Origin: Bombus terrestris
Taxonomy: Eukaryota > Arthropoda > Insecta > Hymenoptera > Apidae
Assembly: GCF_910591885.1 (NCBI RefSeq)
Contig: NC_063281.1
Span: 14,119,200-14,183,199 of the forward strand
DNA: 64,000 nt
Direction of reading: 5' to 3'
The notes under the pieces were generated by a model. The model worked only from the letters and a program-made list of their open reading frames with translations. It was not told where the DNA came from and made no database searches. Positions 49,621 through 63,400 of the stretch are shown here, piece after piece. Position 1 is the first letter of the stretch. Each line of letters starts with the position of its first letter. A program made the position numbers and the translations under genes.

Positions 49621-52600
49621 AATTTCCAAGTCACGAAAGATCGGCTGAATAATTCGCAAACAGTTAAATGCACGGAATACATAACACGATTGTCGGCGGG
49701 TACAACAAAGGTGCCAAAGACGAGTTCGCCAAGTGACGAAAATAGCGAACTTGCGTAGAAGTAGGATGTCGTCACCGACAATTGTTCCGATTTGTTCTCG
49801 CTTCGCGAGGCCGCTCCACGGGGAAAAGTGATGTATCTAAACGGCTATCGCAACCCCCTTCCCAACTTCCGGTAAACGGTACGCAAGTATGACGCTTGCT
49901 TTGTCTGGCTGCAGAATCTCTGAGAATTTTCCCAAGAACGTAACGAACGTACTTACAACGAACTGTTACCAAAGATTTCACCCAACATCTTCTGCGCAAT
50001 GCGTAAGTAGAATGTGGAACATACGTGTTAGCGACGGTATCTTGTCATGTCCGAGACGACGGCAATTAATCCGATGCTATTTTGCTTTCTACCGGAAAGG
50101 TAGAGATGAATTTGCGGGACGAAGCGATTAAAGACTAGCCATTTGGTTCCTTTTTAATCGCTTTTCTCCCACGACAATCTGTATGGTATTTCTTCGAATA
50201 CGCTCGTTTTCGCAAGCTTTTATCATTATCGTTGGATAATGACGATTATCATTTACCACTCTCCTTTCTCTCTTTCCGATTAACAAGTCGAATAAACTGT
50301 ACTTGAGTGGATGCACTATGACGGATCACCTGAGACGTTATCCGAGATACGGTTCAACGTGTTATATTAATCGTATACCGAAAATACGATGGTACAGGAA
50401 ATATACAAGCAGCGACTTTCACTTTCCTCGAAATACCGGAATAGTTGGAGAATAGATATTTAATCGAAGGAAAATCGATTCAAAGTCGTAGCTACGCTAC
50501 GTTTCGATGGTAATGTTGATTTTCTAACAAACAACGAATAAAACGTACTGATGCTGTAAAGACTGCTCGGAGGAAAAATGTTTAACTCGTTCGTAGTGTG
50601 AGATTAACGAGGATCGAAAAGAAGAACGATAGAAAACAAAGCGAAGAAACATCGTTTCTCGTGAGTTGACCAATGAAAGTGAAAGGAAGGAAAGAGGGGA
50701 TGGGATAAAGAAACAACGATGAAATATATGCGAGTAAGAAAATAAGATATCAAGGTAGTAAGATTTAGGTTGTTCACGTTGACATTTTGACATCGTAATA
50801 CATTTTAACGTCCAATTTAGACTCCTTTCGATTTATTTCATCCGAAATATTATTTCGATATCGTTTCATGCCGACTTGACACGGATGACAAGCGTGACAA
50901 CGATATTTATTAACGGCCGCTAAAGCTGTAAAGAAATTTTAGAAAGTGTATCGTAACGTAAAACGCTGTGTCATAAAATTAAGCGAAATTGGTATAAAAA
51001 AGGGAGGTCAAAATATCTCTACGCATATTTCTATCGTATGATAAACACGTTCGTTTTTACGAGATTGTCTTTAACGGTAGTCTTTAATTGATCAAGTAAT
51101 TAATGTAATTTATCGACGAATACTACGTATCACGAGAGATGCAACAAAAACATTTATCGTACATTCTTTCGACGATATTTCACACTTTACGTTAGAAAAG
51201 TCTATTATCGAACCCAAATGTACAAACTTTTGTGTCCGAGCACTAGTAAGTTGCAAGCAAGTTGTTTATAACGAATAATCTTATATAAAAAGCGTTATCC
51301 GCAATTTGTTTCAGCCGACAAGTTAACGAGGCAAATAAAGATTATATAATTACTCGAATATGATTGTTTAAATCGTCGCGACAACTTTACATTTATGCGA
51401 AACGAACGAGTATATCGTATCGTAAGACAAATTTCAAACACGATAATAGAATCATTTTATACGTCTAAGCGAACGCAGAAATTTCTAAGACACTTGTCAA
51501 GTTTTTCTCAAGTTTTATTTGCGTATCTTATTTATCCGTTCCTCTATCTTATTTATTTATCTTCTTGTCTCTTAGGATTAAAAATTTCTAACATTGTATC
51601 ATACCTTTCTTTTTAATAACAATTCTAGTATAACGATCGAAATTGGGCGATCTGACATGGAATCCAGCAAACGAAAACTTGTACTTTTCTCGAAAATAAA
51701 AAATAAAAAATACGAAATAGAAAATGTGGATAAAAAAATTTAAAAGGATAATCTCGTAATTACTCAAAGTGCAAATTCATCGAAACGGATGAAGCCGCGT
51801 TACTGTTGGACGCGCTGTTCTAGTATGGAACTGCTAACGGAATCGTCGAATTAACGAACGTACGATCTGATTTTCATTACCCTTGATGCCAGCAGCCAGC
51901 AGACATCGTGGACAAGCATTCGGTTCCGAACGAGTCATCGCACATGTTCCCATGTTCGTTCAATTTGCAAAGAAAACTTGTCCATTTTCTCACACGCACG
52001 ATCCCGTAAGGATCCAGCAGCGGGCAAAGCCGTTGCTTATCCTCGGAGGAAAAAAAGAAGCGAGATTGAAGTTGATATCAGAGGAGAAATGGAGCATCGA
52101 AGAAGGTAGAAGGGGAAGGAAGGCAGCGGACAGAATAAAATGCTTTCATTCCCGTTGAAAGGAGAATGTCAAAGCGCTCTTAAGGGCGTCTCTTTGATAT
52201 ACTTCTACACAATCACCGCGGAACATCAAGGAGGATATTAAATTCACACGTTTTGCTTGTGTTCCTCTCTTATGGAATTTAATACCTCCCCTGTTATTAC
52301 GGTCCGTTTGACAAAATTTATTTGCAAAGCTTCGCGCGCCGCGATAAAGCTCGGCCATCCAAAGAATAGCGCTTTCCTTCCTAAAAGAATAGCAACTCGA
52401 GTTGAGGAAGAGGAAGGTGATTCCGCGGCATTTCCCGCAAAACTTCAAAATAAAACCAATCGAAAGCGTAACAGTCGGCTTTCCTCGTAGGTTCCCAAAT
52501 AATCGATCGTTTCCATCAAAATTATTTTGTAAGAACTAGAACTAGAACTAGAAGTTATATCCGACGAACTGGCATCGAACCTCTCGACTACTATACCACG

Positions 52601-54825
52601 ATAATTTATCACTTTGACAGATGGAAACCGTTGGTCTTTGAATAATGTAAATTTCTCCCTAACAAGCCCGTTGTTACCCTTCTTCTGGCAATCGCCAAGT
52701 TCCAAGTTCCGATATAGCATTGTACAGTTTACAACTGTAACAAAGATGAGAGAATAAAAATGGCATAATTTTGATATTTATTCTACGTTTTAACGTTATG
52801 GAATGGTATCCTGGTTATGTAGCACAAACGGTTCTTTCTCGATAAGATTACTACTCGAGTTCAATGAGTTTAATCTTCGCTCTATATCGATACTATCCTA
52901 CCGTTAAGATTACTTTATGTTTTCCGAATGCGCGTATGTTTGACAAATTAAACGAATTATCGAAATTTCTACCGGGGAAAAAAGAAGAAGAACAACGATT
53001 GATACGAATAGATCTTTTTCCAATAAACGTGAACGATATGTTATAAAAAATATTAGCAGCCGTACGAATTAAACTGTTATTTGAGAATCGATGTCGTATT
53101 AATAGAAATATTGAAATTTTATGTAGTAATCATGAAATATCTTCGTGTAATATATTTCTGCGTGAAAGAATAACGAAAGCGTCGTTAACAAGAAATTGAT
53201 TCTTTCAACAATTTTCGTATCGTTATTCCTTTACGAGTTTTCTATTACGATCTACGCGTAATATAAATTACGTGTTTCGTTTCACTCGTACCTACTGTTA
53301 TTCAAATGTTCCACTGAAATGCGAAATTAACCATCTCCGTTTTACGAGAGAAAGTTAATAACGGTTAATTACTTATTACCATACAATCGAGAACAGAACG
53401 GGAAGATTATTATCACCGAACAAAGCACGATAATTTAATATACGAATCGAATGTGCAGCATTGTATCGTTTCTAACAAACCGTAAACGTTACTCCGAATT
53501 TACCCGAATTTAGATCGCGTTGTTCTTTGTCAATCGGTAACGCCGAGAAGATACCGACTTACTAATATAATCATATTATCCTTATACCGAATACCGAATA
53601 TGGGCAAATAGTCGACAAGTAGTCAAACCGCGTTTAGGAAAAAATAAAAAAGATTGTTCGTTTAGGATTAAAGAATAAATTTGTACGATCTGGTTGTTTA
53701 CGCGTCTCGTAATTAAACACGTTTAAACTTTCTTGGAAACGAGACCTTTGTACGTTTTTCATTTATTCCCATATACATATATAAGAACCCGCTGTCGATT
53801 ATTTACTCATAGCATAATCGTTACTCGGGCAAATTAAAGCATACTTTACCACGATTACCACCTCATCCTGTAGTGGCAAACTTGTCGTATACGCATGTGC
53901 GCTATATACATATATATGTACACATGTCGGATCGACGAGCATCGATTCACCGTGTAAGCAAAATAGGTACTTACTCGTTTCGTTCCAACAAACGTTGAAC
54001 CCAAAGGTGACAGGTGTCGAAACTGAGCGCCGTGCTCGAATACCATTGCCACTTGGATTCGTAAAAACGATTCTAAACGAGATGCGGCCTTGGATATGCC
54101 GTCGGAAGAGAAAAACGCGATTAAAAGGACACTCGCACACTGGCTTACTCGTTGCTGGCAGTAGCGGCAGCAGCAACAACGGCAGCAACGTCCGAAGAAG
54201 AGGTACAAGAAGAAGGCTAGAAAGTCGACGGTGGAGACCATACCGAATAAAGCGCTACGCCTTGACTTCTAACCGTGGCGTTTCCTTTTTTCATCGACTT
54301 CCAAGTCAAAGTCCACGACTGGAATCGCCATATTCAGTCTGTTACACCTCGAAACTCGTCGCGTTATCGGTGTTGGTAAAAATTCACCGGCACGCCTATG
54401 CGCTGCGTGTCTATAACAAAAGTTTCCAGCCCGCGACCACTTCTATACGCCATGCGTGTATAGAAGCGTAACTCTGCTCTACTATCTACGTATATACGTA
54501 TATACGCGTAATACATATGTACCATCCACGTTCCAGTGCACGATCGGTGAACATAGGTAGGTTTTTCGCGCACGTGGAATTAATGCACGCATCGTTAATA
54601 TGCATCGTTAATTAACGCGCAATCACTGTCCGTGACGTGGTTGCATCGCACGGAACCACCCGTATTCTACGTTATTCTTCCTATGCTCGTGTTATTTTTA
54701 CATGGCTCTCGGTCTTGTTCTCTTCGCCGAACGAACCTCTTCGTTGGTTGTTCAAAACGCTGTCGCAAATTAATCACAACTATAATAGAACAGGTACATG
54801 TCCGAATGGCCTGAAATAAACTTAC

Positions 54826-55109
54826 TGGAAATTTGCTGCTGTGAGTCTGCAAGTTAGCTGCCTGTTGAGTCTGATTCGAGCTCTGTTCCTCCCCGTAGAG
54901 CGGTGGCATCCTGTATTCGGGTGCAGGATTCTGCCCGGAACTTCGAACCTGGTTGTCGTCTAACGTGATGTTCCTTTCAATGGCGGAAATCGGCCGCGAC
55001 GATTGCTCCACTACCGTCTGCACTCTGCTGCTCTCCTGCCCATTCTGATTCTTTTGATTGTTCGGCACCGGTTTCGGTGGTGGTACAGGCTTGTAAAGTC
55101 CCTCCTCAT
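54826..55109 (-). CDS. SAM gene exon: Pro-rich motif
   Basis: Acceptor TGTTTCAG, donor CCA|GTAAGT; phase 1 in, 0 out. It starts EEGLYKPVPPPKPVP, a classic SH3-binding type polyproline run, then Asn/Gln-rich and Ser-rich text with PEYRMPPLYGEEQ. Joined to the exon at 48319, the frame is continuous. Confidence 0.92.
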
Positions 55110-56012
55110 CTGAAACACGTAAACACGGTACATGTTTCGTTTCTGTTTCTCCCCCGCGATCGATATATTTGTTTCGGTTGAATCGAATCGAATCTCGTGG
55201 ATCGAAAAGTTAACGAAAGTAAAGTTAATGGAAGAACGTAAAAGTTGGAGAAAATTGTCACGCGTCTGAAAAACAAAAAGTCTTCGAAACATTCAACGAC
55301 TAAATAGCATTAGTTCCTGACAAAAGAGTAATTACGATTAAGCGGAGTTGGAGCAAAGTTGGACCGCAACTCACTATCCACCACGGAGAAACGAATTCGC
55401 GTTGGATGTCGTCTTCTCTTCTACCAAATTTATCGGCATTATCGTAACCGAGTCAATCTACATTTGTTCATTTCGACTTCTTGTGTGTGCCGCGCTTCGC
55501 TGCATCGAAATTCACGTATGTAGGTATGTTTATCTTTATATATATTTTCGTGAAATGTTCGCGTTATTTTTCAAATTGTCGTTTAATATATCGCGTTACC
55601 ACGCTGCGCCAGTAACATATAAATGATGCTCGGATCAATTTCTTCGACTTGAAACGATATCCTATTTACCTTTTCGCACTTGATTAATCGCAGTATAAAT
55701 TACATGCACGACATACAAGCATACAGAATATAACACGTTTAATATATCAGAATTTAATATATTTGATATATAAAGAAAACTCATGGAAGATAGAATTAGG
55801 AAGAACTGAAAAAGACCGTTCTACCATTTCCAAAACTTTTCGTCTTTTACTAGGGTAGGTGTTATAGGCGTACGTTCAAGTTCATCAAGTTAACGTATAA
55901 CGTGGCAGATAGGTTCTATCCAGCTCGTTTAGGTACACGTCGCGCAGATCGAGAATTCCGACTGCGATTCGAGGGACGCTAGAGACGTGTGATTTGACCG
56001 TGGTTTCTATAC

Positions 56013-56096
56013 CTTGATTTTGGTTTTGCCGCCTCAGACGATTCTCCTGCTTAACTCTGCGAACCGTAGTGGCCATCGCGTGTTGGCTGACCATTT
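56013..56096 (-). CDS. SAM gene candidate cassette exon
   Basis: The exon has 84 bases, phase 1 to 1, from ACCTCAG to GTATAG. It encodes MVSQHAMATTVRRVKQENRL then RRQNQNQ, a basic, helical-looking segment. The exon at 59922 ends in phase 1 and the one at 54826-55109 begins in phase 1, so it can be included or skipped without changing frame. Confidence 0.65.
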
Positions 56097-57570
56097 CTGA
56101 GGTATGCTGTCGCGAACGCACCAACAGCCTCTCCTACACCTTTTACAAACACCTCGCGAATACCTTCTACACCGAAGGAACAACCTGTCATCACTAGCTG
56201 GCAAATTCCAAGTCGAACGATGCGTTCGTAGCGTTTTAATCGAGAAACACGCGTAACACGCGAGTGAAAGTGTGCTCGTCGTATCTCGTTTCGCTGGAAA
56301 CGCTGAAAATGCTGAAAATCAACGGCCAACCATGAAACTGGCCTGTGAAACGGGACTTTATCCGTAGCTCGTTAATTCCTTCGTTCTCGTAATAGAAGCC
56401 CGATTTTATCGTCGTTCGAATTAACTAAACCAACGAGTATCGTGTTCGCGAAAGACGCGTGTCGCAAGCCATCCAAGTTTCCATCGTAATTACACTCTCG
56501 TCGAATCGTACGTTCCACGATGAGGAAAAACGCACACGAGCAACGTCGCGTCAGTTTCCTTCGCTGTCGAAAATGTTTCACCGTAGCTCGACCAACTACC
56601 ACGTAGCTAGAGTCGTAACAACGGTACATATAGTTTTATTTCGCGATATTTCGCTGGAATCTCCACTCTTCGAAAGAAAACTTGCCACTTTTCTACGTAA
56701 AACGTTTACGACGCGAATAAACGTTCGCGTCGAATTATATACCGTTCAGGTACACGAATTATCAAGATCTCGCGTTTCGTTTAAAATTCCGGCAGCCGAC
56801 GCCACCCGGTGCTTCGTTCGACTATAATTATCATCGCCTTCCATTTCGAAACACACGTCTATACACAGTACGCATCGTTTTTCCGCTTTCTCTTAAAAAA
56901 TCACCATCTTCCAACTCCGACGTGTCTTTCAACGTGCTACGACTTGCATCTTCTTCGAAGCCGAACATCGTTTCGCTGGTTCGTTCTTCGCGAGGATACC
57001 AAGAACGTTCATCACCGATATTCGTCGGCTCGATCTTCTCCTCTTTCGCGTTTCTTCGAAGTAGTGGCATCGATGCCGACCGATTCGTCGCGCGTTTCTA
57101 CGAAATCGAAAGAAACGCCAGGCCGCATCTTTCACCCCGGTATCACCGTCGCGTCCGACACCGATGTGGCTGAAAGGGGATTTGCTCGTCGATCGATACA
57201 CGACGAGAGGAAGGATGCGATCGTAACGTCGAGCGAACGTATTTTTTACAGTCGTTCGAATTTGTGCGCGGTGCACCGTGCACCGTGCACGCGCGAGTCG
57301 CGAGCGGGAATGCTGCGTGCCCGGCGAAAGAAACGGATTTTCCACGCGAGCGGAACTCCGATCTACGCTCGGCCCTTCTTAGACGCACTGAAACGACTCA
57401 AACTTTCCATTGAGTGAACGTCTGGTTCCGCCGTTCTGACTTCACTTCCGGTATCGTCCCACCGCTACGAATGAGAAATCGTTATAGACACCGGTGGGAG
57501 AACGATCTATAGGGGAAAGAGACGGTCGTTAGAGAAAAAGGTACGAACGATCATAGAGAAAGACGGAGGA

Positions 57571-57640
57571 AGATAGAGAAGGATAGAGAAGGATAGAGAA
57601 GGATAGAGAAAGATAGAGAAAGATAGAGAAATATAGAGAA
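57571..57640. repeat. Decanucleotide tandem repeat (GGATAGAGAA)n
   Basis: Seven consecutive ten-base units with single-base variants at the first two positions, within a SAM-gene intron. Confidence 0.93.
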
Positions 57641-58141
57641 AGAGGGAAGGAGAGAGAAGGGTACGATGGTGAAAAGGAGAGAAGAAGGACAGACGTTCGG
57701 ATAATTTATTCCGCGTCCATACGCAGACGGACTCCGTGGCGTGCGTCCGACGAATATCAAGCTGCTCGTTGGTACTGCCACTGGCTGCTCGATCTCTCCG
57801 ATCTCCGATAGTCGATGCCGATTGTCGCGACACTCCTCCGTTCCTACACTTTCCTTCGCTTTACATATCGGATTGTCGACGACGCTCTCTTCGTATAATT
57901 CTTATCCTTCGCTCATTCTTTCTCGTTCTTCCACCCTGCGATCATTCGATACCTTAACGTAGGAAAAACGCCACCCTACAATTTCCCGCGCCCTACGATA
58001 AATTATTCTCTTTCCATTCGACGCTTTTACGGAATTTCTAAAGCTCCAATCGCAAAATTTATTTATACGCTATAAAACGACGCCATATTCATAATTTTGC
58101 AAAATACGACTTATTAAGAGCGGATTACATCTGACACCCGG

Positions 58142-58150
58142 TATATAAAA
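58142..58150 (+). promoter_or_regulatory. TATA-box-like site (weak)
   Basis: TATATAAAA matches the insect TATA consensus and is followed by a GC-richer 60-base stretch and a donor-like AAAAGTGAGA. No plus-strand coding exon was found behind it, so it may be chance in AT-rich DNA. Confidence 0.25.
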
Positions 58151-59921
58151 GCTGCGAAACCTTTGATCCATCGGCACAGCCGCGTACACCAACACCGTGG
58201 AAAGTGTTCGAAAACGTGAACAAGAAAAAGTGAGAACGTCGCGAAAGAAAGCGATAAACGAAAGATAATTCAACTTGTCAACGGCAATGTGAATAACTGG
58301 CAAGAAACGATCATCTATCGTAGGAACGCGATCGCAATATCACGGATCGAGTCTGTATCTGTTTCGACTACTAGCTTGTTTTTCACGTTCCTTTGCACTA
58401 TTCTGCGTTCCTATTAACATAGTTTATGTCTTATTAGCATGTTATCTACGCGCTGAACGACCCATGAATTCGATCAAATAGCAACCTCGCGTATTTCTAA
58501 CGATTCCTTAGATCGGCTCGTTAGAGATTAAATTTCTGTACTTTTTAGAGCGACAGTGTACAGGTTACCTGCGACATAATATTTTTCGAAATAATTCCAA
58601 GATATACGGAAGGGCCAACGATCAAAGGTATAAAAGATTAATCCGTTTGATCGCAGACTTACACCTCTTAGTTTGAAATCGTCTCAATTATGCATCGGTT
58701 CTTTCGAAGCTGAATATCCATTGAAATTGGCGGAGCTAGCCACGACGGACAGTAGTACGTATCTACATATGGTTACATATGGAGTAGCCTGTTCTCTTGT
58801 CTTCGTTTTTCCTTCTTTTTTCCACCACTCGGTTTAAACTTGTTCTCCGCGATGCGTGTACCAACCGACTGTGTGGTCTCCTCGCCAGAAACATCGCCGA
58901 TATGTGGAATCGTATATAATTGCGCGCACGTCGTGTAACCACGGTTTCCACCCGTAGTAGGCATCCTCTTTTCGGCGATTTAGGCGCGCGAAACGCTCCG
59001 TTCCATAAATCCGAGATTCCATAAACGTGCCTCGTTTCAACGTGCTTCTAAAGATATTCATTCATACGCGCATCCAATAAACAAATATACGTATAGTCTG
59101 TGCACCGTTCGTACACCATTTAAAACGGAATAACTTCTTTCAAATTGGATCAAACTATTTGAGACTTTTTAACGAGTTGGGAAAATTAATCTGCCATCTA
59201 TCGGATGACGTGTAAACGGTTTTTCGGCAAGATTCCACTCGACTGAATCGCAAACGATCTTTACTACTCTTTTTTATCCGAGCTGTAAAAAAAACTCGAG
59301 TTTGATCTAATTCGTAAAAACGTTATTTCGTTTCGAGGATGTACGAATGTTTTTTTCACGCCAAATCCACCTATAACGATTGACAACACAACAGGTCCTG
59401 CAAATGATAAGACTAATAAGCTAAAATGGGACTTTATCTCTTAAGAAACTATCGTGTCGTTATTTTAACGATATCGTATTCTTTCTATTTTCTATATATC
59501 GAACATTTACGTATATAGAACGTATTTCTCATGCCGATACTTATCAAGATACATGTTATTCGTTAAAGATCGATTATTCAGCAAGGTGGGTATCGCCTAC
59601 TAAAACTGGTTGTATCATTTTCCTTTCTTTTTGTAATTCAACCTCTGTTGAAACTGGATCTGCAAGTATTTACTATTACTAAGAAGAACACCATAAAACT
59701 AATAGTTTTCTTCTAAACCTCTCTTGCGTCGATTACTCGCGTCGATATTTCCTGTTTTGGTCATCGAGCGACGAAACATTCGATAAACTACTTTGCTACC
59801 GATAACGATAAATTATGATACACATATGCACACACGTTACAAACTTTCTCTGGATAACATCGTTCTTTCGAGATTCCAAGGTAATACGCTGAGTCGCTCG
59901 ACTCATCGTCGATCCTCTTAC

Positions 59922-59975
59922 CTCTGGGAGGTTCATCACCTCCGCCACTTTGTGACCCGTTCCTTGTGTAATGTC
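59922..59975 (-). CDS. SAM gene candidate upstream exon
   Basis: The frame NGSQSGGGDEPPR ends at donor GTAAGA in phase 1 and joins directly into EEGLYKPV of the next exon, giving a Gly/Ser-to-Pro-rich disordered region. The donor side is well supported. The acceptor is uncertain because no good pyrimidine tract precedes any AG; positions near 59962 and 59975 both keep the frame. Confidence 0.55.
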
Positions 59976-60423
59976 CTTGTCACCCTACACGCCATCGTGA
60001 CGCCGGGATCATCGATCGTTGATTTAAGAAGATATCGAATTTGCCGCCAAATCTAAACTCGTGACTATCGGTAGCCTGACGGTTCTTGAGAGTTTGAACG
60101 GTCTCGACACGTGTCGTTACTCGCTACCTCTATAGAATACGGCATGGCATTAACGCGTGTATCCGTCGATACTCGTATCGACCATCGCGTATATTCTTAC
60201 GTATTATCCAACATATTCACCTACCGATCGATTTCATTTTCCAAATTTGAAATTGTTTTCACTTCGTTCTATCGAATACGCGTGTATAAGGCATATTCGT
60301 CGTATGTTTGCGGAATTTTCTCTCGCTGCTAATTCGAACATGTACGTTTCTATTAATTATTTCGTCTGCGAATAATTCTTTCTCTCGTTCAAACGGCAGA
60401 TACTCTTCGATATGATTTGATAC

Positions 60424-60471
60424 GCCTTCGAGACTTCTCATCCTGAATGTTGGCATATCCGATCCTGATTC
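60424..60471 (-). CDS. SAM gene candidate further upstream exon (weak)
   Basis: A good acceptor (AATTGCAG) starts a 48-base segment whose phase 1-to-1 frame, IRIGYANIQDEKSRR, would join the exon at 59922. The donor (GTATCA) is poor and a different frame is also open, so this is tentative. Confidence 0.3.
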
Positions 60472-63400
60472 CTGCAATTTTTATAATAAAAACATTTCGT
60501 TTCATTTTGACAATTCTTTTTGTCCCTGATTTTTTCCATTATCGCGTCTGCCTATTCTCACACAGAGTCGCGACACATCCATTTCACGTGGGAAAGAATC
60601 AACACATCGCATCGCATCGAAATGCCATTTAACGCTTCTCTAGGAGCGAATAAAGGTCGTCTCACATTACACGTAGCTACATTGTCATGTTGTCTTTGTC
60701 ACTGTAGCAAGCACCTACATGGACGCAAAGAGAATCGTCGATTAGCCGTGACGATTGTCACGTAAAAAATATATTTCTCGAAAACGCTTGACCTTTCATG
60801 ACGGTGCGCGTAGTGTGAATCCACCCTAACGTTGAGCGTAACGCGACGTTATCGAGACCCTCATCGGTTTCCAATGCCGCGTTCCTCCGCGTCTGCGACG
60901 TCCACCGCCTAAGAAGAATCTTTCTATGAGGCGTGCTCGAGAAACAATCGTTCTTTAACTCGCTCTCGATAGACACATTCGATTCGATATCCTTTCTCTC
61001 AAACGACATTATATATTATACATGTTATATTCAAATAACGTTACATATATACATATACATTCGTATAGTTACGATTCTTTGATTCAAGATCATTTAAAAA
61101 TATATACGCACAATCCGACACAGACAGATAATCGTGCTATTTCGTTTAAAGTTCATTTCAGTTGAGTCAAATCGTTCGTAATTAGATCATATCTTTATAT
61201 ATATTGGTTATTATAGTTATAGATGCTCGTTATTCAAAAACTACATTCCCGGGGAATCTTCAAATTTCGGGCACGCACGATACAAGATTAAACATGAAAA
61301 ATCCGTGATAAATAATAAAACGTGATATCGCGCGTTAGATATTCTTAAAAGATTCGACATACTTGTTTATATGTGTAACTGTTTGATCGACTTACTTAGA
61401 AAACTGGTTCAAGTACATTGTTCGAATGTCAGTAGGAACAGACTTACGATCGAGTGAAAAAACGTAAAGATAACCATTACGCAACGATGGAACAGTTTTA
61501 CAGCTATTTCTTTGATACTTGCGTACGATGCAAAAATAGTTTATGTTCGATAAAATGCAAATGGCATGATCGAACGAAATGCAAGTATGTATGTACCGTA
61601 CTCGTTGCGAGCCTATCTTTCTATACCTTACTTATATCTATTTATTTATCGCATTTATATTTAGCTACGTATGTGCGCACAGTCCAACAACTACTGTTCA
61701 CATATTATAAAATAAGGAATCAAAGAAGGAAATCTTTTCTATGCGTGATACCTGTTTCCCATATAATCGGGCATGTTTTAAATTATAACAACCGTATCGA
61801 TTTACCGTCTTTTAGATTCTTCGCTATGCCGAATTCTATATCGATTCGTTGTCTATAAATAATGCCTGAATCATCAAAATCCGGTTATATAGCTTAAATC
61901 GGCCTCCGTAAATAAAACAAACCACTGGAACGTGTCAAGCAACGATCCGTATCGCGAAAGAACCAGGTGAAAAGGTTTGAAGGCCCACCAAATTTGACGA
62001 TACGTTGTTCCTGTCGTAGGTGGAAGAAAATTAGATGGTCGAGAAAAAAGAGCGTCGTTGACAGTGGATGACGTACGTAAGTAGTACATACATACATTTA
62101 CGTACTACGCGAGGTGCCCGTGAGAAAATACGTCGAGGAAGAGAAGTCTAGGAAGACTCGGGAAGGTGGGTCGAAAACAACCAAAGACTAGAGCCGAGCA
62201 CGAGGAGACCGCTTAAGGAGCTCAACCATGCGTGCTTCCCCGTACTCGCGAGCGTTACAGGTGAGCCGAAGTAACCACGAAACGAATCTTCTTCGAGCGT
62301 ACAACAACGAGAAAATGGATGAAAAAAAAAGACGGACGAAAAGAGTAAAAAAGAGAGAAAGAGTAAACATAGATCCATGTACATGTTTAAAACCTGCATT
62401 TCCATTCGCTGACTTTTTAAACATTCAACATTCGCTATTTTAATTCGTTCGATGCGTTATTACGGAACTTTGATATTTCGATTCGTTTTACCAAACTCCA
62501 TATTTAGTGTACCTTTTGCAGATTTCGATGAACTTGCAGAAATAAGATATTCTTAATATTGTATGTTACGTTCGATTTGTACCAGTAATATACACACGTA
62601 TGTATATACAATTAAATTAAATAAAAATATATAAACAACGCAATTGAATTTAAACCAGCAAGTTGTACGCTTGATTTTAATTTAATCCTAACTATTTTTA
62701 ATATCGTGTGTTCGCATATACGTGTACGAAGAAAAGGACACGGCCTTCGGAACCAGCAACGTATAACGTTAGGTTAAAAGCGAATTTTTCCGACGGTGAC
62801 CCGCAAGAAGACACGTCCAGCCGAATCTTTCTAACGTAAGAAGATATTCGTCGACGGAAATTTATCGAATTTATCGAGAAAACTGACGGAACGTGATATT
62901 GCACGAGGTTGTTAATTGCCTAACAATAAGACGTTAAATACGAATTCTTAATATTTCTACAGAATGGTTGGTAAACCTTTTACGTGCAAGTTAGTTGCAA
63001 CTGGCAACGAAGCGGATCTTATGCCCGTCTTCGAAATAGCAAGAAAAACACGTAAAGTGGAAATGTAAGAATTCTTTTGGTGAAATTTTATCGTCTTGCG
63101 TAGAATACGTATATCGTGAAATATTTCGATCATTCCTGTTAACTAATGTTCTAAAAGTTGGTATCTGCGTCAATAAGAAGCGAGAAATTGGCCAATTTGT
63201 TTCGCGTTAGTTTCGCTCATATTATATCGCGTTTAGAGGTTTACGTAAAAGGATTACTTAGAGTAGTTAATGACTACTTAGTTAATGATCATAGAATAAA
63301 AGTTAGTAACTTTAAATTGGTATAATGTAAAAGGAGTTTAGTATTTCAGTCGTTCTGTCATCGAAATATTCAGTATATCCCTAGTATTTTTCATATGCCA

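Larger units (their letters stand above)
48457..54825. other. 6.4-kb intron of the SAM gene
   Basis: It contains two pentanucleotide arrays (listed) and only short chance frames. On the minus strand near 54.15 kb an Ala/Val- or Cys-coding trinucleotide-rich patch precedes a donor-like GAGTAAG; it may be an untranslated or alternative exon but cannot be supported. Confidence 0.6.
55110..59921. other. Introns between the upstream candidate exons of the SAM gene
   Basis: Apart from the cassette exon at 56013 this interval is non-coding. The part at 56400-58000 is CpG-rich and contains a decamer repeat and, on the plus strand, a TATA-like site; both are listed. Confidence 0.6.

Noticed and set aside
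52445..52720. Minus-strand frame of 91 codons with a Ser run
   Set aside because: The Ser run derives from a short GAACTA repeat and the frame has no splice sites compatible with neighbouring SAM-gene exons.
57507..57833. Minus-strand frame with repeated SLSFSILLYP-like segments
   Set aside because: It follows exactly a ten-base tandem repeat; the periodicity comes from the DNA repeat.
62100..62405. Possible exon near 62.2 kb (either strand)
   Set aside because: The plus-strand start is followed by only eleven codons before a donor, and the minus-strand frame has no good acceptor; neither joins to known exons.
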